NCBI GenBank assembly: GCA_900542495.1
Contig: UQNW01000005.1
Location: 62,001 to 126,000 of the forward strand
Length of the DNA: 64,000 bases
Source of the DNA: an uncultured Roseburia sp.
Lineage (GTDB): Bacteria > Bacillota > Clostridia > Lachnospirales > Lachnospiraceae
Reading direction: 5' to 3'
Shown here: positions 34,477-42,121 of the stretch, piece by piece
Layout of the letters: each line of letters opens with the position of its first letter
Numbering within the stretch: position 1 is the stretch's first letter
Translations under genes and position numbers: made by a program
Notes under the pieces: model-generated
Seen by the model: the letters and a program-made list of their open reading frames with translations, nothing else
Databases searched by the model: none
Told to the model about the DNA's origin: nothing

Positions 34477-35808
34477 TTACGGTTCCAATCTGCTCATGTC
34501 GCGCGGGAATAAGGTTGTCTCACGGACGTTGTCCTCGCCGATTAATTTCATGGTCAGACGCTCTAATCCGATTCCAAGACCTCCATGCGGCGGCATACCA
34601 TGTTTAAAGGTATCCATGTACTGTTCCATTCCCTCGGCTGTCATGCCACGTTTCTCAATTTTTTCCAATAACATATTGCAATCGTGGATACGCTGACCGC
34701 CCGTAGTGATCTCCAATCCATGATAAAGCAGGTCAAAACTTAATGTATAAGTTGGATCTGCCGGATCATCCATTGCATAGAACGGTCTTTTTTTCGAAGG
34801 ATAATGTGTGACAAACACAAAATCTGCATCACATTCCTCTTTGAAATACTGTCCGATCAAAGCCTCCTCTTCCGGCTCTAAATCATAAGGGTTACGGATT
34901 TTTCTGTTGTATTTTTCGGAAACTTTTCTTTTTGCCTCGTCAAATCTTACGGTTGGGATCTTATCCACATTCGGCAGTGTCACGCCGAGGATTTTCAACT
35001 CTTTTTCGTAGTCTTTTTTCAAAAGTGCTACCATGTACTGTAAAAATCCGGTTTCCATCGCCATGATATCTTCAAATCCATCGATGTATCCCATTTCAAA
35101 ATCCAGACTGGTGTACTCGTTCAAATGACGCTTTGTGTTATGTTTTTCAGCACGGAATACCGGAGCTGTCTCAAATACACGGTCAAATACACCAACCATC
35201 ATCTGTTTGTAAAACTGTGGGCTCTGTGCTAAAACAGCCGGTCTGTGAAAATAATCCATGCGGAACATGTTTGCACCACCCTCAGCACCTTTTGCTCCAA
35301 TCTTCGGTGTGTGTATCTCAGTAAAGCCCTGTTCATAGAGAAAATCACGGAATCCTCTGACGACACCTTCCTGAATCTTAAACTTTGCACGCTCTCTGAT
35401 ATTCCGAAGGGCAATGGAACGGTTATTTAAGTTTGCCTCCAAAGAAGTGTTCAGTTTCCACTTGGAAATTGCCAACGGCATCGGTGCAACCGGCTCTGAC
35501 AATACCCGGATGCTGTCTAATACGATTTCAAAGCCATTCGGTGCCCTGTCCTCACTTTTTACCACGCCTTCCACTTCAACGGTTGCAGCTTCTTTCAGAT
35601 CTTTTAAATCAAACTTTGTTTTTCCTTCTTCATATACGCATTGAAGAAGACCTTCCCTTTTTCGTAAAACGACGAATGCAACCTCTCCCATATCACGAAT
35701 GGTATGAACTGCACCGTTCACTTTCACGGTCTTTCCCTCGAAATCTCCTGCTAAGATCTCACTGATTTCTACTGTGTCTTTTTTGTTTACTCCTGTCATG
35801 AATTCCAT
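34477..35808 (-). CDS. aspS: Archaeal-type (probably non-discriminating) aspartyl-tRNA synthetase
   Basis: A 443-residue class IIb synthetase of the short archaeal/eukaryal type, without the GAD insertion of bacterial AspRS. An N-terminal OB-fold (about 15-110) precedes the catalytic domain, with motif 2 FRAEKHNTKRHLNEYTSLDFEM and motif 3 GGLGIGLERLTMKL. Its position in a T-box-controlled operon with gatCAB, plus a second bacterial-type AspRS at 49300, points to a non-discriminating role that makes Asp-tRNA-Asn for amidation. The N-terminal residues that decide tRNA discrimination were not checked. AAGGAG lies 11 bases before the ATG. Confidence 0.88.
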   Translation of the reverse strand: MEFMTGVNKKDTVEISEILAGDFEGKTVKVNGAVHTIRDMGEVAFVVLRKREGLLQCVYEEGKTKFDLKDLKEAATVEVEGVVKSEDRAPNGFEIVLDSIRVLSEPVAPMPLAISKWKLNTSLEANLNNRSIALRNIRERAKFKIQEGVVRGFRDFLYEQGFTEIHTPKIGAKGAEGGANMFRMDYFHRPAVLAQSPQFYKQMMVGVFDRVFETAPVFRAEKHNTKRHLNEYTSLDFEMGYIDGFEDIMAMETGFLQYMVALLKKDYEKELKILGVTLPNVDKIPTVRFDEAKRKVSEKYNRKIRNPYDLEPEEEALIGQYFKEECDADFVFVTHYPSKKRPFYAMDDPADPTYTLSFDLLYHGLEITTGGQRIHDCNMLLEKIEKRGMTAEGMEQYMDTFKHGMPPHGGLGIGLERLTMKLIGEDNVRETTLFPRDMSRLEP

Positions 35809-35915
35809 ACGTTTGTACGCTCCTTTTCTTTCCTTTTTTTGGAATTACTCGGTGCGGGACGGAATAATGTAAAACCATATTTACCGGATTCATATTCTGC
35901 AGTGCAGCTTCCTGT

Positions 35916-36275
35916 AAAATAAAAAGCGCCCTGAAAGAACAGCTTTGTTCTTTCAGGGCGAGATATACGATTATCCCGCGGTACCACCCGCATTGAAAAA
36001 TGATAACATTAAATTCATTTTCCCTCTCGATGTGCGTAACGTGCACAGACGTACTGACCTACTTGCATATTGTGTTATCGGTTTTTTCGTTATGTCATCC
36101 TGCATCCTTCTCATGCACGAGCCACAATTCCGATACTTCCTATGGTTCAACCAGTCTGCTCCAGAGTGTTCCCTGTATCTTCTCTTTCCAACAGCGCTCT
36201 CAGTCGGTGACGCTGTATTCCTGTCGACGTCTGAAGATCAGAGTCTCTATCAACGCTTTACTGTGTTAATGTTGT
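35916..36275 (-). ncRNA. T-box riboswitch of the aspS-gatCAB operon
   Basis: Minus-strand leader with the T-box core GGGTGGTACCGCGG (35976-35989), a long stem I, and a strong terminator (GCGCCCTGAAAGAAC paired across a CAAAGCTG loop, then TTTTTATTTTA). The specifier-equivalent segment reads GGGAACACTCTGGAGC. Aligned on the shared TCNGGGAGC-like downstream part of the Cys T-box, the codon is AAC (36168-36170), Asn; GAA (Glu) overlaps it by two bases. A clostridial T-box on a similar operon has been reported to use both tRNA-Asn and tRNA-Glu. Confidence 0.92.
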
Positions 36276-36279
36276 AATA

Positions 36280-36308
36280 TTTATATCACTTCAAAAAAAG
36301 AATTGCAA
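36280..36308 (-). promoter_or_regulatory. Promoter of the aspS-gatCAB T-box transcript
   Basis: On the minus strand: TTGCAA, 17-base spacer, TATAAA, directly upstream of the leader. Confidence 0.6.
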
Positions 36309-36385
36309 GAAAAAATTTGATTTTTATTATAACAAATTTTAATAATAGTTATTCATTCTGGTTAAAAAATATCAATTTACCACTT

Positions 36386-36883
36386 TTATTTTTCCCTCGC
36401 GATACCGGAAACACGGCGGATCACCAGCACGGCGAGCAGTCCGATCACTGTTCCTGAGACGATTCCCGTAATTGCTAAAACCGGAAGATAATAAATTAAT
36501 GTCGCCGTATCAAGCACCCACATTGCCACAAAAATCTGCCCTGCATTATGCGCTATTCCGCCAAGCACACTGACTCCCGTGGCTGAAAACAGCTTTGTTT
36601 TTTTCACAAGTGCCATAACCACAAAGCTTAATATGCCTCCCGCGAAACTGTAAAGCATGGCTGCCATGGAACTAAACGTAAGTCCTGTAAGCAAAATACG
36701 CACCATGGAAAGCGCAAACGCCTCTTTCGTTCCAAGTGTATACAAAGCCACCATAACGACCAGATTCGCAAGTCCTAACTTTGCACCCGGAATCCCCAGA
36801 TTGATTGGTATTAAAGTTTCAATATACGAGAGCACAAACGCAAGTGCCACAAGCATCCCTGTCAGTGCTGTTTTTTTCGCCAT
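36386..36883 (-). CDS. Gx transporter family membrane protein (annotated elsewhere as heptaprenyl diphosphate synthase component I)
   Basis: A 165-residue membrane protein with five or six helices and glycine-rich segments (NLGIPGAKLGLANLVVMVALYTLG, SFAGGILSFVVMAL, GGIAHNAGQI). It resembles ECF S components. It lies just after the NusG domain II gene and ApbE. The same set occurs in extracellular electron transfer loci of other Firmicutes, where this protein corresponds to the EetB type; that link is inference. Confidence 0.8.
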   Translation of the reverse strand: MAKKTALTGMLVALAFVLSYIETLIPINLGIPGAKLGLANLVVMVALYTLGTKEAFALSMVRILLTGLTFSSMAAMLYSFAGGILSFVVMALVKKTKLFSATGVSVLGGIAHNAGQIFVAMWVLDTATLIYYLPVLAITGIVSGTVIGLLAVLVIRRVSGIAREK

Positions 36884-36956
36884 AATCGTTCCTTTCCCTT
36901 CGTGTGCACACTTTCATTCACACAGTGTCTTATCAGAAGCTTTTCCAGTCTGCATC

Positions 36957-37370
36957 TTAATGTATCAAAAGATCAATATCTTCCTTCTCTCCATTCTCAA
37001 TTGTCACAACCACTTTGTCGGGAAGGCAGACGATTGTTTCATTCTTCCGGCTGATCTTACTGTGATTTACACAGATCTGATCCGGGCACGATGCCTCCGT
37101 CATATCTGCATAACCGTCCTTGATCGTCAAAACATTATAACTGCCATTTTCCAAAGTGATTCTCTCTGTGCGATCCTCATTCAATGGATACCTGCCATAC
37201 TCCACGCCGTCAACGGTTACAACCGCAACTGCCTCCTTGGTGTTTGCTTTCTGATAAAAACGAATCCCAAAATATGCCGCGACTGCTGCCACAAGTAAAA
37301 CAACAATCAGAATCCAGTCATTTTTCCGTATCTGTAAATTTTGCTTTTCTTCCTGCTTCTTCTCCTTCAA
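36957..37370 (-). CDS. NusG domain II-containing membrane-anchored protein (EetA-like)
   Basis: A protein of about 137 residues: a charged N-terminus, one membrane helix (DWILIVVLLVAAVAAYFGI) and an extracytoplasmic beta domain. The domain has the NusG domain II pattern, including the CPDQICVNHSKISRKNETIVCLPDKVVVTI stretch with paired cysteines. The first available ATG would overlap apbE by 55 bases; a TTG at 37370 with AAAAGGAG 8 bases upstream, just after the apbE stop, is the better start. Likely co-translated with apbE. Confidence 0.78.
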   Translation of the reverse strand: MKEKKQEEKQNLQIRKNDWILIVVLLVAAVAAYFGIRFYQKANTKEAVAVVTVDGVEYGRYPLNEDRTERITLENGSYNVLTIKDGYADMTEASCPDQICVNHSKISRKNETIVCLPDKVVVTIENGEKEDIDLLIH

Positions 37371-37387
37371 ACGTTCTGCTCCTTTTC

Positions 37388-38434
37388 TTAATCCCCTGCA
37401 AATCCACTCGAATACTGAATACTTCCGTCCTCTAAGATCCACATAGCCTCTACACCGTCAAGCCCCTCTACAAATTCCATTCCTTCCGCAAGCGGCATAT
37501 TAAAAACCGCCGTTGAATACGCATCTGCCATGCCGGAATCCGAAGTGATAATCGTGACAGATGAAAAATAATCTGCCGGCATCAGGGTATCTTGATTGAT
37601 AATATGGCAGTATCTTTTTCCGTCCACAGTATAATAGCGCTGGTAATTTCCACTCGTCACCACACTTAAATCTTTGACTTCCACCTTTTTCACATAAGCC
37701 TGCTCACTTTCCATATCCGGATTCTGGATTCCGACTGCCCAGTCGCTTCCGTCCGGGTGTCCGCCGATTGCACAGACATTTCCCCCGACACTGAAAAGCA
37801 TATGCTCGATTCCAAGTTCATTTTTTGCATACTCTGCCACACGCTGGACGGCATAGCCCTTTCCGATACTTCCAACATCCAACGACATATTTTCATCTGC
37901 AAGATAAACGGTAGAATTTTTCTCATCAATAATAATATTTCCAATATCTGTGTGTTCTGCGGCTTTCTGCAAATCCTCCATTGGCGGAAGTTCTGCCGTA
38001 TCCGGGTCAGTACCTGCCTCCCTGTAATCATGCCAGATAGAAAGTACGCTTCCCATTGCAATATTCATATTTCCATTCGTTTTTTCATCCATGGCAATCC
38101 CAAGCTTCAAAAGTGCGATGATCTCCTCATCCACTTTTACCGGCTGGATTCCTGCATTGTCATTGATCGTTTTGATATTGTTCATGCCGTCATAATCGTG
38201 ATAAATATCATATAAATCATTATAATATTGAAACTTCTCTTTTATCAACGACATCTGCCCGGAAAATTGTTCTTTTGACGAGGCATAACCGATAATCTGT
38301 GTCTGCGTATCAAAAACATCAAAAAAAGATACCTCATATTTTTCCAGATCTTTTCCTGTGCTGTGTCTGTATGCGATCACGCCGATCATGGCGAGCAGTA
38401 TCAAGACTGCTATCATCTGTCCCTTTTTTTTCAT
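37388..38434 (-). CDS. apbE: FAD:protein FMN transferase (ApbE family)
   Basis: A flavin transferase of about 348 residues, from ATG 38434 with GGAG upstream. The N-terminal helix (QMIAVLILLAMIGVIAYRH) anchors it outside the membrane. Conserved parts are FFDVFDTQTQIIGYA, DVGSIGKGYAVQRVAEYAK, ISVGGN-like LFSVGGNVCAIGGHPDGSDWAVGIQNP, and a metal/active-site segment DSGMADAYSTAVFNM. It would attach FMN to threonines of extracytoplasmic flavoproteins. It stands with NusG domain II and Gx genes downstream. Confidence 0.9.
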   Translation of the reverse strand: MKKKGQMIAVLILLAMIGVIAYRHSTGKDLEKYEVSFFDVFDTQTQIIGYASSKEQFSGQMSLIKEKFQYYNDLYDIYHDYDGMNNIKTINDNAGIQPVKVDEEIIALLKLGIAMDEKTNGNMNIAMGSVLSIWHDYREAGTDPDTAELPPMEDLQKAAEHTDIGNIIIDEKNSTVYLADENMSLDVGSIGKGYAVQRVAEYAKNELGIEHMLFSVGGNVCAIGGHPDGSDWAVGIQNPDMESEQAYVKKVEVKDLSVVTSGNYQRYYTVDGKRYCHIINQDTLMPADYFSSVTIITSDSGMADAYSTAVFNMPLAEGMEFVEGLDGVEAMWILEDGSIQYSSGFAGD

Positions 38435-38525
38435 AAAAAATCTCCACACTTTTAAAGCAGTTTTCTTTTGCTGGAAAATCCTGTAAAAGAAAAAGAGGGG
38501 TTCTTCGCCCCTCCTGCCGTCATCC

Positions 38526-38702
38526 TTATTTTTTCTCATAAATACCGAATTCATTCTGGATCAAAATGTCTCCGACCTCTAATTCCAAAGGCAGCTTATA
38601 CTTCTGCACCTCTATGGAACCATTCTGCGTTGTCAGCATCACACTTGTCTCTTTAAATGATTCTACGATATATTCTTCTACTTCTTTTTTTCTCTTAAAC
38701 AT
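38526..38702 (-). CDS. Small DUF3006-like protein
   Basis: A 58-residue protein, MFKRKKEVEEYIVESFKETS onward, with mixed beta pattern and ending IYEKK. A lysine-rich start and the sequence LPLELEVGDILIQNEFGIYE resemble the small DUF3006 beta-barrel proteins. The ATG is at 38702; the ribosome site is weak. It ends about 90 bases before apbE in the same direction. Real by codon pattern and position, but short. Confidence 0.6.
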   Translation of the reverse strand: MFKRKKEVEEYIVESFKETSVMLTTQNGSIEVQKYKLPLELEVGDILIQNEFGIYEKK

Positions 38703-38782
38703 GAATTAACGCCCGATTTCCTATTCCTAAAATCTAAAAACCAAAGAAGATTATAACAAGCCTCCGTAATTCATGCAAGACA

Positions 38783-39211
38783 TTATTTTTTTCTTTCCCG
38801 CAAAATCTTAATGATCTTCACTTCAAAAACTACCGCGATCATAAGGATAAACGCCATAACGATCAGGCTGTAAGCTGCGTCAATGCGATAACCTAAGGCA
38901 TCACAGATACTGGTAAAAAGAAGGGACAGCACAAATACCAGTTTGATCAGTTCCACCATGCGGATCGTATATTTCCGGATATCCTCCGTGCACACCTCGC
39001 GCGGCAGTCCATTGACCAGCTCCGGATAACGGATCAGCATGGCAAGTCCCGTGTATACAAGAATCAGAATCAATACATTCATGAGGATACGCATTGCCCC
39101 AGCTCCATAAACAATCCCATAATAAACCTGCAAAACCATATAAAAAAGTGCAGCTACCGCTGAAATAATCTCAAAAACAAGTTCCTCTGTTGATAAACGA
39201 TTTTTCTTCAT
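38783..39211 (-). CDS. Hypothetical four-helix membrane protein
   Basis: A 142-residue protein with four hydrophobic helices (about 10-28, 34-58, 84-105, 114-136) and a basic C-terminal tail. No family recognised. It may be the first gene of the DUF3006-like/apbE/NusG-II/Gx group, separated from the next by about 80 bases. Confidence 0.6.
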   Translation of the reverse strand: MKKNRLSTEELVFEIISAVAALFYMVLQVYYGIVYGAGAMRILMNVLILILVYTGLAMLIRYPELVNGLPREVCTEDIRKYTIRMVELIKLVFVLSLLFTSICDALGYRIDAAYSLIVMAFILMIAVVFEVKIIKILRERKK

Positions 39212-39399
39212 TCTGCTTCATTTCCTTTTCTACCACTGCAATCTGCCATATTTTCTTTATAATCTCCAACAAAATATACAGACCTGTTCAACAGTTATAA
39301 CTAAGATACAACATTTTTTTCTTTTCTAAAAGGGATTTTAGAATAATTTTAGAATTAAAATGTATACATGTATTATTTTAAAAACCATTCTATCTTTTC

Positions 39400-39427
39400 T
39401 TGAAAATCAGTTTTGCTGTGCTATAAT
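39400..39427 (+). promoter_or_regulatory. Promoter of asnA
   Basis: TTGAAA, 16-base spacer, TATAAT, about 48 bases upstream of the asnA ATG. AAAGGAG is the ribosome site. Confidence 0.7.
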
Positions 39428-39474
39428 TATTAAGGTTATGGCTATGAATTAACACTAAAGGAGAACTTCTATAT

Positions 39475-40485
39475 ATGGAAAAATTTATTATTCCAAAAGA
39501 TTATCATTCAGAATTAAACCTGCATGACACACAGATTGCAATTAAAACCGTAAAAGATTTCTTTCAGAATCTGCTTTCCCAGAGATTGAATCTTTCCCGT
39601 GTATCTGCACCTTTGTTTGTCGATCCGGACTCCGGATTAAACGATAACTTAAATGGTGTTGAACGCCCTGTTACTTTTGACATCAAAGAACAGAACGGCA
39701 GAGAGGCTGAAGTAGTCCAGTCACTCGCAAAATGGAAAAGATATGCTTTGAAAAAGTATGGTTTTTCTTACGGTGAAGGTCTTTACACTGACATGAACGC
39801 AATCCGCCGCGATGAAACCACCGATAACATCCACTCTATTTTCGTAGACCAGTGGGATTGGGAAAAGATCATCAAAAAAGATGAGCGCACCATTGCAACT
39901 CTTATGGACACTGTAAAAGTTGTATACAAATGTCTTCGTAAAACAGAAAAATATATGGCAATCCAGTATGATTATATTGAGGAGATTCTGCCACACGACA
40001 TTTTCTTTGTAACAACCCAGGAACTCGCTGATATGTTCCCGGATAATACACCAAAGGAAAGAGAATATTACATTGCAAAAGCCAAGGGTGCTGTCTGCAT
40101 CATGAAGATCGGTGATGTTTTAGAAAACGGCGAACGTCATGACGGCCGTGCTCCTGACTATGACGACTGGAGTTTAAATGCTGATATCGTTGTTTATTAT
40201 CCGGTTCTTGATATTGCATTAGAGTTATCCTCCATGGGTATCCGTGTTGACAAGAAAGCGCTTCTCTCCCAGTTAAAGAAAGCTGGTTGTGAAGAAAGAA
40301 AAGAGCTTCCATTCCAGAAGGCAATTATCAATGAAGAACTTCCATACACCATTGGTGGTGGTATCGGACAGTCCCGTATCTGTATGTTCTTCCTGCGCAA
40401 AGCGCATATCGGGGAAGTTCAGTCCTCTCTCTGGCCGGAAGATATGGTTGCCCAGTGTGAGGAACATGGTATACAGCTTCTGTAA
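39475..40485 (+). CDS. asnA: Aspartate-ammonia ligase (asparagine synthetase A)
   Basis: A 336-residue class II synthetase-like enzyme making asparagine from aspartate, ammonia and ATP. Recognised by the start FIIPKDYHSELNLHDTQIAIKTVKDFFQ, the region RVSAPLFVDPDSGLNDNLNGVERPV, GEGLYTDMNAIRRDE, FVDQWDWEK and the C-terminal GGGIGQSRICMFFLRKAHIGEVQ. Full length. Monocistronic, with its own promoter and terminator. With the transamidation operon nearby, the cell has both free and tRNA-bound routes to asparagine. Confidence 0.96.
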   Translation: MEKFIIPKDYHSELNLHDTQIAIKTVKDFFQNLLSQRLNLSRVSAPLFVDPDSGLNDNLNGVERPVTFDIKEQNGREAEVVQSLAKWKRYALKKYGFSYGEGLYTDMNAIRRDETTDNIHSIFVDQWDWEKIIKKDERTIATLMDTVKVVYKCLRKTEKYMAIQYDYIEEILPHDIFFVTTQELADMFPDNTPKEREYYIAKAKGAVCIMKIGDVLENGERHDGRAPDYDDWSLNADIVVYYPVLDIALELSSMGIRVDKKALLSQLKKAGCEERKELPFQKAIINEELPYTIGGGIGQSRICMFFLRKAHIGEVQSSLWPEDMVAQCEEHGIQLL

Positions 40486-40535
40486 ATTTTATTATGATGC
40501 ATGGAAAAAATGTGCCTTGGTACGTTCCGGCATAG

Positions 40536-40580
40536 AAAAACAGCATCGCATCCGTTTTTTATGGATGTGGTGCTGTTTTT
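40536..40580. terminator. Terminator between asnA and the convergent gene
   Basis: The stem AAAAACAGCATCGCATCC against GGATGTGGTGCTGTTTTT (G-T pairs allowed) with a 9-base loop; works in both directions. Confidence 0.8.
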
Positions 40581-40589
40581 AGTTTCCGC

Positions 40590-41039
40590 CTATTCCTGTA
40601 CTGTCTCATTGATCTCTGCTTTTTCAAGCGCATTTTCAACAGCATTCAATAGCATGATCGTTGTATACTGATTGTCTGCCTGATAGGATATATTTTCCAC
40701 AGACTGTGTCTTTATAATCTGGTCTGCCACTTCTTCTAATGCAGGTTCCACCAATGGATACATTGTCGCCACTGTCTCGTTCAGATTCACAAGCGAAATC
40801 GAATTGATCTTGTTTTCATCTACAATAACCTGCACATCTAAAGCACTGTCGTTAAATAAGATTGAGGATGTGTATACTCCCGCCACATATTTCATCGTCT
40901 CCACAGAATTATCTTTGTCTTTTTTCGGTAAAAACATAAAAAGCAGCAACATGATCAGCAGAATTCCTAATCCCACAAAAATTGCTGTATAGATGAGTTC
41001 TTTCATATGAAGGACTACGATTTTTGTTTTTGCACTCAT
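40590..41039 (-). CDS. Membrane-anchored protein with FMN-binding-like C-terminus
   Basis: About 149 residues from ATG 41039 (GGAGA 7 bases upstream). One membrane helix, LIYTAIFVGLGILLIMLLLFMFL, is followed by an extracytoplasmic domain: GVYTSSILFNDSALDVQVIVDENKINSISLVNLNET... ending with NQYTTIMLLNAVENALEKA. This looks like the FMN-binding fold, but the SGAT flavinylation motif is missing (position occupied by NQYTT), so covalent FMN is unlikely. It might be a structural relative; function unknown. Confidence 0.6.
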   Translation of the reverse strand: MSAKTKIVVLHMKELIYTAIFVGLGILLIMLLLFMFLPKKDKDNSVETMKYVAGVYTSSILFNDSALDVQVIVDENKINSISLVNLNETVATMYPLVEPALEEVADQIIKTQSVENISYQADNQYTTIMLLNAVENALEKAEINETVQE

Positions 41040-41146
41040 TGATGTGTCTCCTGCCACTGATTATTACATTGTATGTAAAATTTCGGATATCATGCAGACT
41101 CTGTAATAATTTCTTCAATATTTTTTTAATTTTTATAAAAAAGTTG

Positions 41147-41175
41147 TTGACAAAGTTCTCATCTCATAGTATTAT
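41147..41175 (+). promoter_or_regulatory. Promoter of the tRNA-Gly pair
   Basis: Consensus TTGACA, 17-base spacer, TATTAT, about 40 bases upstream of the first tRNA-Gly. Confidence 0.85.
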
Positions 41176-41214
41176 ATCAAATGTGTCTGGCACACGACAG
41201 AACACAAAAGATAT

Positions 41215-41287
41215 GCGCGAGTGGCTCAGTTGGTGGAGCACGACCTTGCCAAGGTCGGGGCCGCGGGTTCGAGTCCCGTCTCGCGCT
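41215..41287 (+). tRNA. tRNA-Gly (GCC)
   Basis: Cloverleaf with acceptor GCGCGAG/CTCGCGC, D-arm GGCTCAGTTGGTGGAGC, anticodon loop TTGCCAA (GCC), T-arm GCGGGTTCGAGTCCCGT, discriminator T. CCA not encoded. Confidence 0.95.
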
Positions 41288-41339
41288 CTCATAAAACTTT
41301 ATATTGATTATGTATTTCGAATCAGAAATACAAAAACAT

Positions 41340-41412
41340 GCGCGAGTGGCTCAGTTGGTGGAGCACGACCTTGCCAAGGTCGGGGCCGCGGGTTCGAGTC
41401 CCGTCTCGCGCT
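41340..41412 (+). tRNA. tRNA-Gly (GCC), second identical copy
   Basis: Identical to the tRNA 125 bases upstream; the 52-base spacer is not duplicated. Both share one promoter and one terminator. Confidence 0.95.
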
Positions 41413-41419
41413 CTTTTTT

Positions 41420-41458
41420 CCCAGTAAATTCGTCAGGTACTGAATTTACTGGTTTTTT
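41420..41458 (+). terminator. Terminator of the tRNA-Gly transcript
   Basis: The stem CCAGTAAATTC against GAATTTACTGG followed by TTTTTTA, closely resembling the tRNA-Thr terminator at 17371. Confidence 0.85.
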
Positions 41459-41546
41459 ATTTCTCAATATTATTCCTCTATCCTTTCACCTTTTTCACTT
41501 TCCTGCATAATATAAAGTAATACCCTTTCTCTGGAGTTTTTCATCT

Positions 41547-42020
41547 ATGAAACAATTTTCATCCAACAAAAGCCTTTTTATTATGTTTCTGCTCATTCCA
41601 CTTGCAGCCGGTTCAATCTCTGCTCTGCTAAGTGGAAATATGTCTGGTTCCTATGCCTCGTTTGCCAAACCCTCTTTTGCACCACCCGGTATCTTATTTC
41701 CGATTGTGTGGACGATTCTGTATCTGCTTATGGGAATTTCTTCCTATTTAATTGTGCAGTCAGATCACCCTGACAAATGTCTGGCACTCCGCATTTATTT
41801 TATCCAGCTGTTTTTTAATTTTGTATGGAGCATTCTTTTCTTTGGATTTTCAAATTATCTTCTGGCATTTTTCTGGCTGCTCCTGCTGATTCTGTTGATC
41901 ATCATTATGATTGTACGTTTTTATAAAATAAAACCACTCGCAGCATATTTGCAGATTCCTTATCTGCTTTGGTGCATATTTGCTGCTGTACTGAATTTTT
42001 CCGTGTACCTTTTAAACTAA
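41547..42020 (+). CDS. TspO/MBR family membrane protein
   Basis: A 157-residue five-helix protein of the TspO (tryptophan-rich sensory/translocator) family. The family pattern is visible in SYASFAKPSFAPPGILFPIVWTILYLLMGISSYLI and FFNFVWSILFFGFSNYLLAFFWLL. TspO proteins bind tetrapyrroles and lipids and take part in stress or porphyrin handling. GGAG precedes the ATG at some distance. Single gene. Confidence 0.88.
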   Translation: MKQFSSNKSLFIMFLLIPLAAGSISALLSGNMSGSYASFAKPSFAPPGILFPIVWTILYLLMGISSYLIVQSDHPDKCLALRIYFIQLFFNFVWSILFFGFSNYLLAFFWLLLLILLIIIMIVRFYKIKPLAAYLQIPYLLWCIFAAVLNFSVYLLN

Positions 42021-42121
42021 AATATGTTATACTGTCTGTAGTTGTTCTGCCAAAACAGGCAGTTCTATCAGCAAATACATACCAAATGTTTTGCATGCAT
42101 TAGAAGAAAGCGAGAATTACT

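Noticed and set aside
36000..36277. Plus-strand frames opposite the aspS T-box
   Set aside because: They arise from the GC content of the structured leader; the T-box explains the sequence.
40590..41039. Calling this a flavinylated FMN-binding protein
   Set aside because: The SGAT-type threonine motif needed for ApbE modification is not present.
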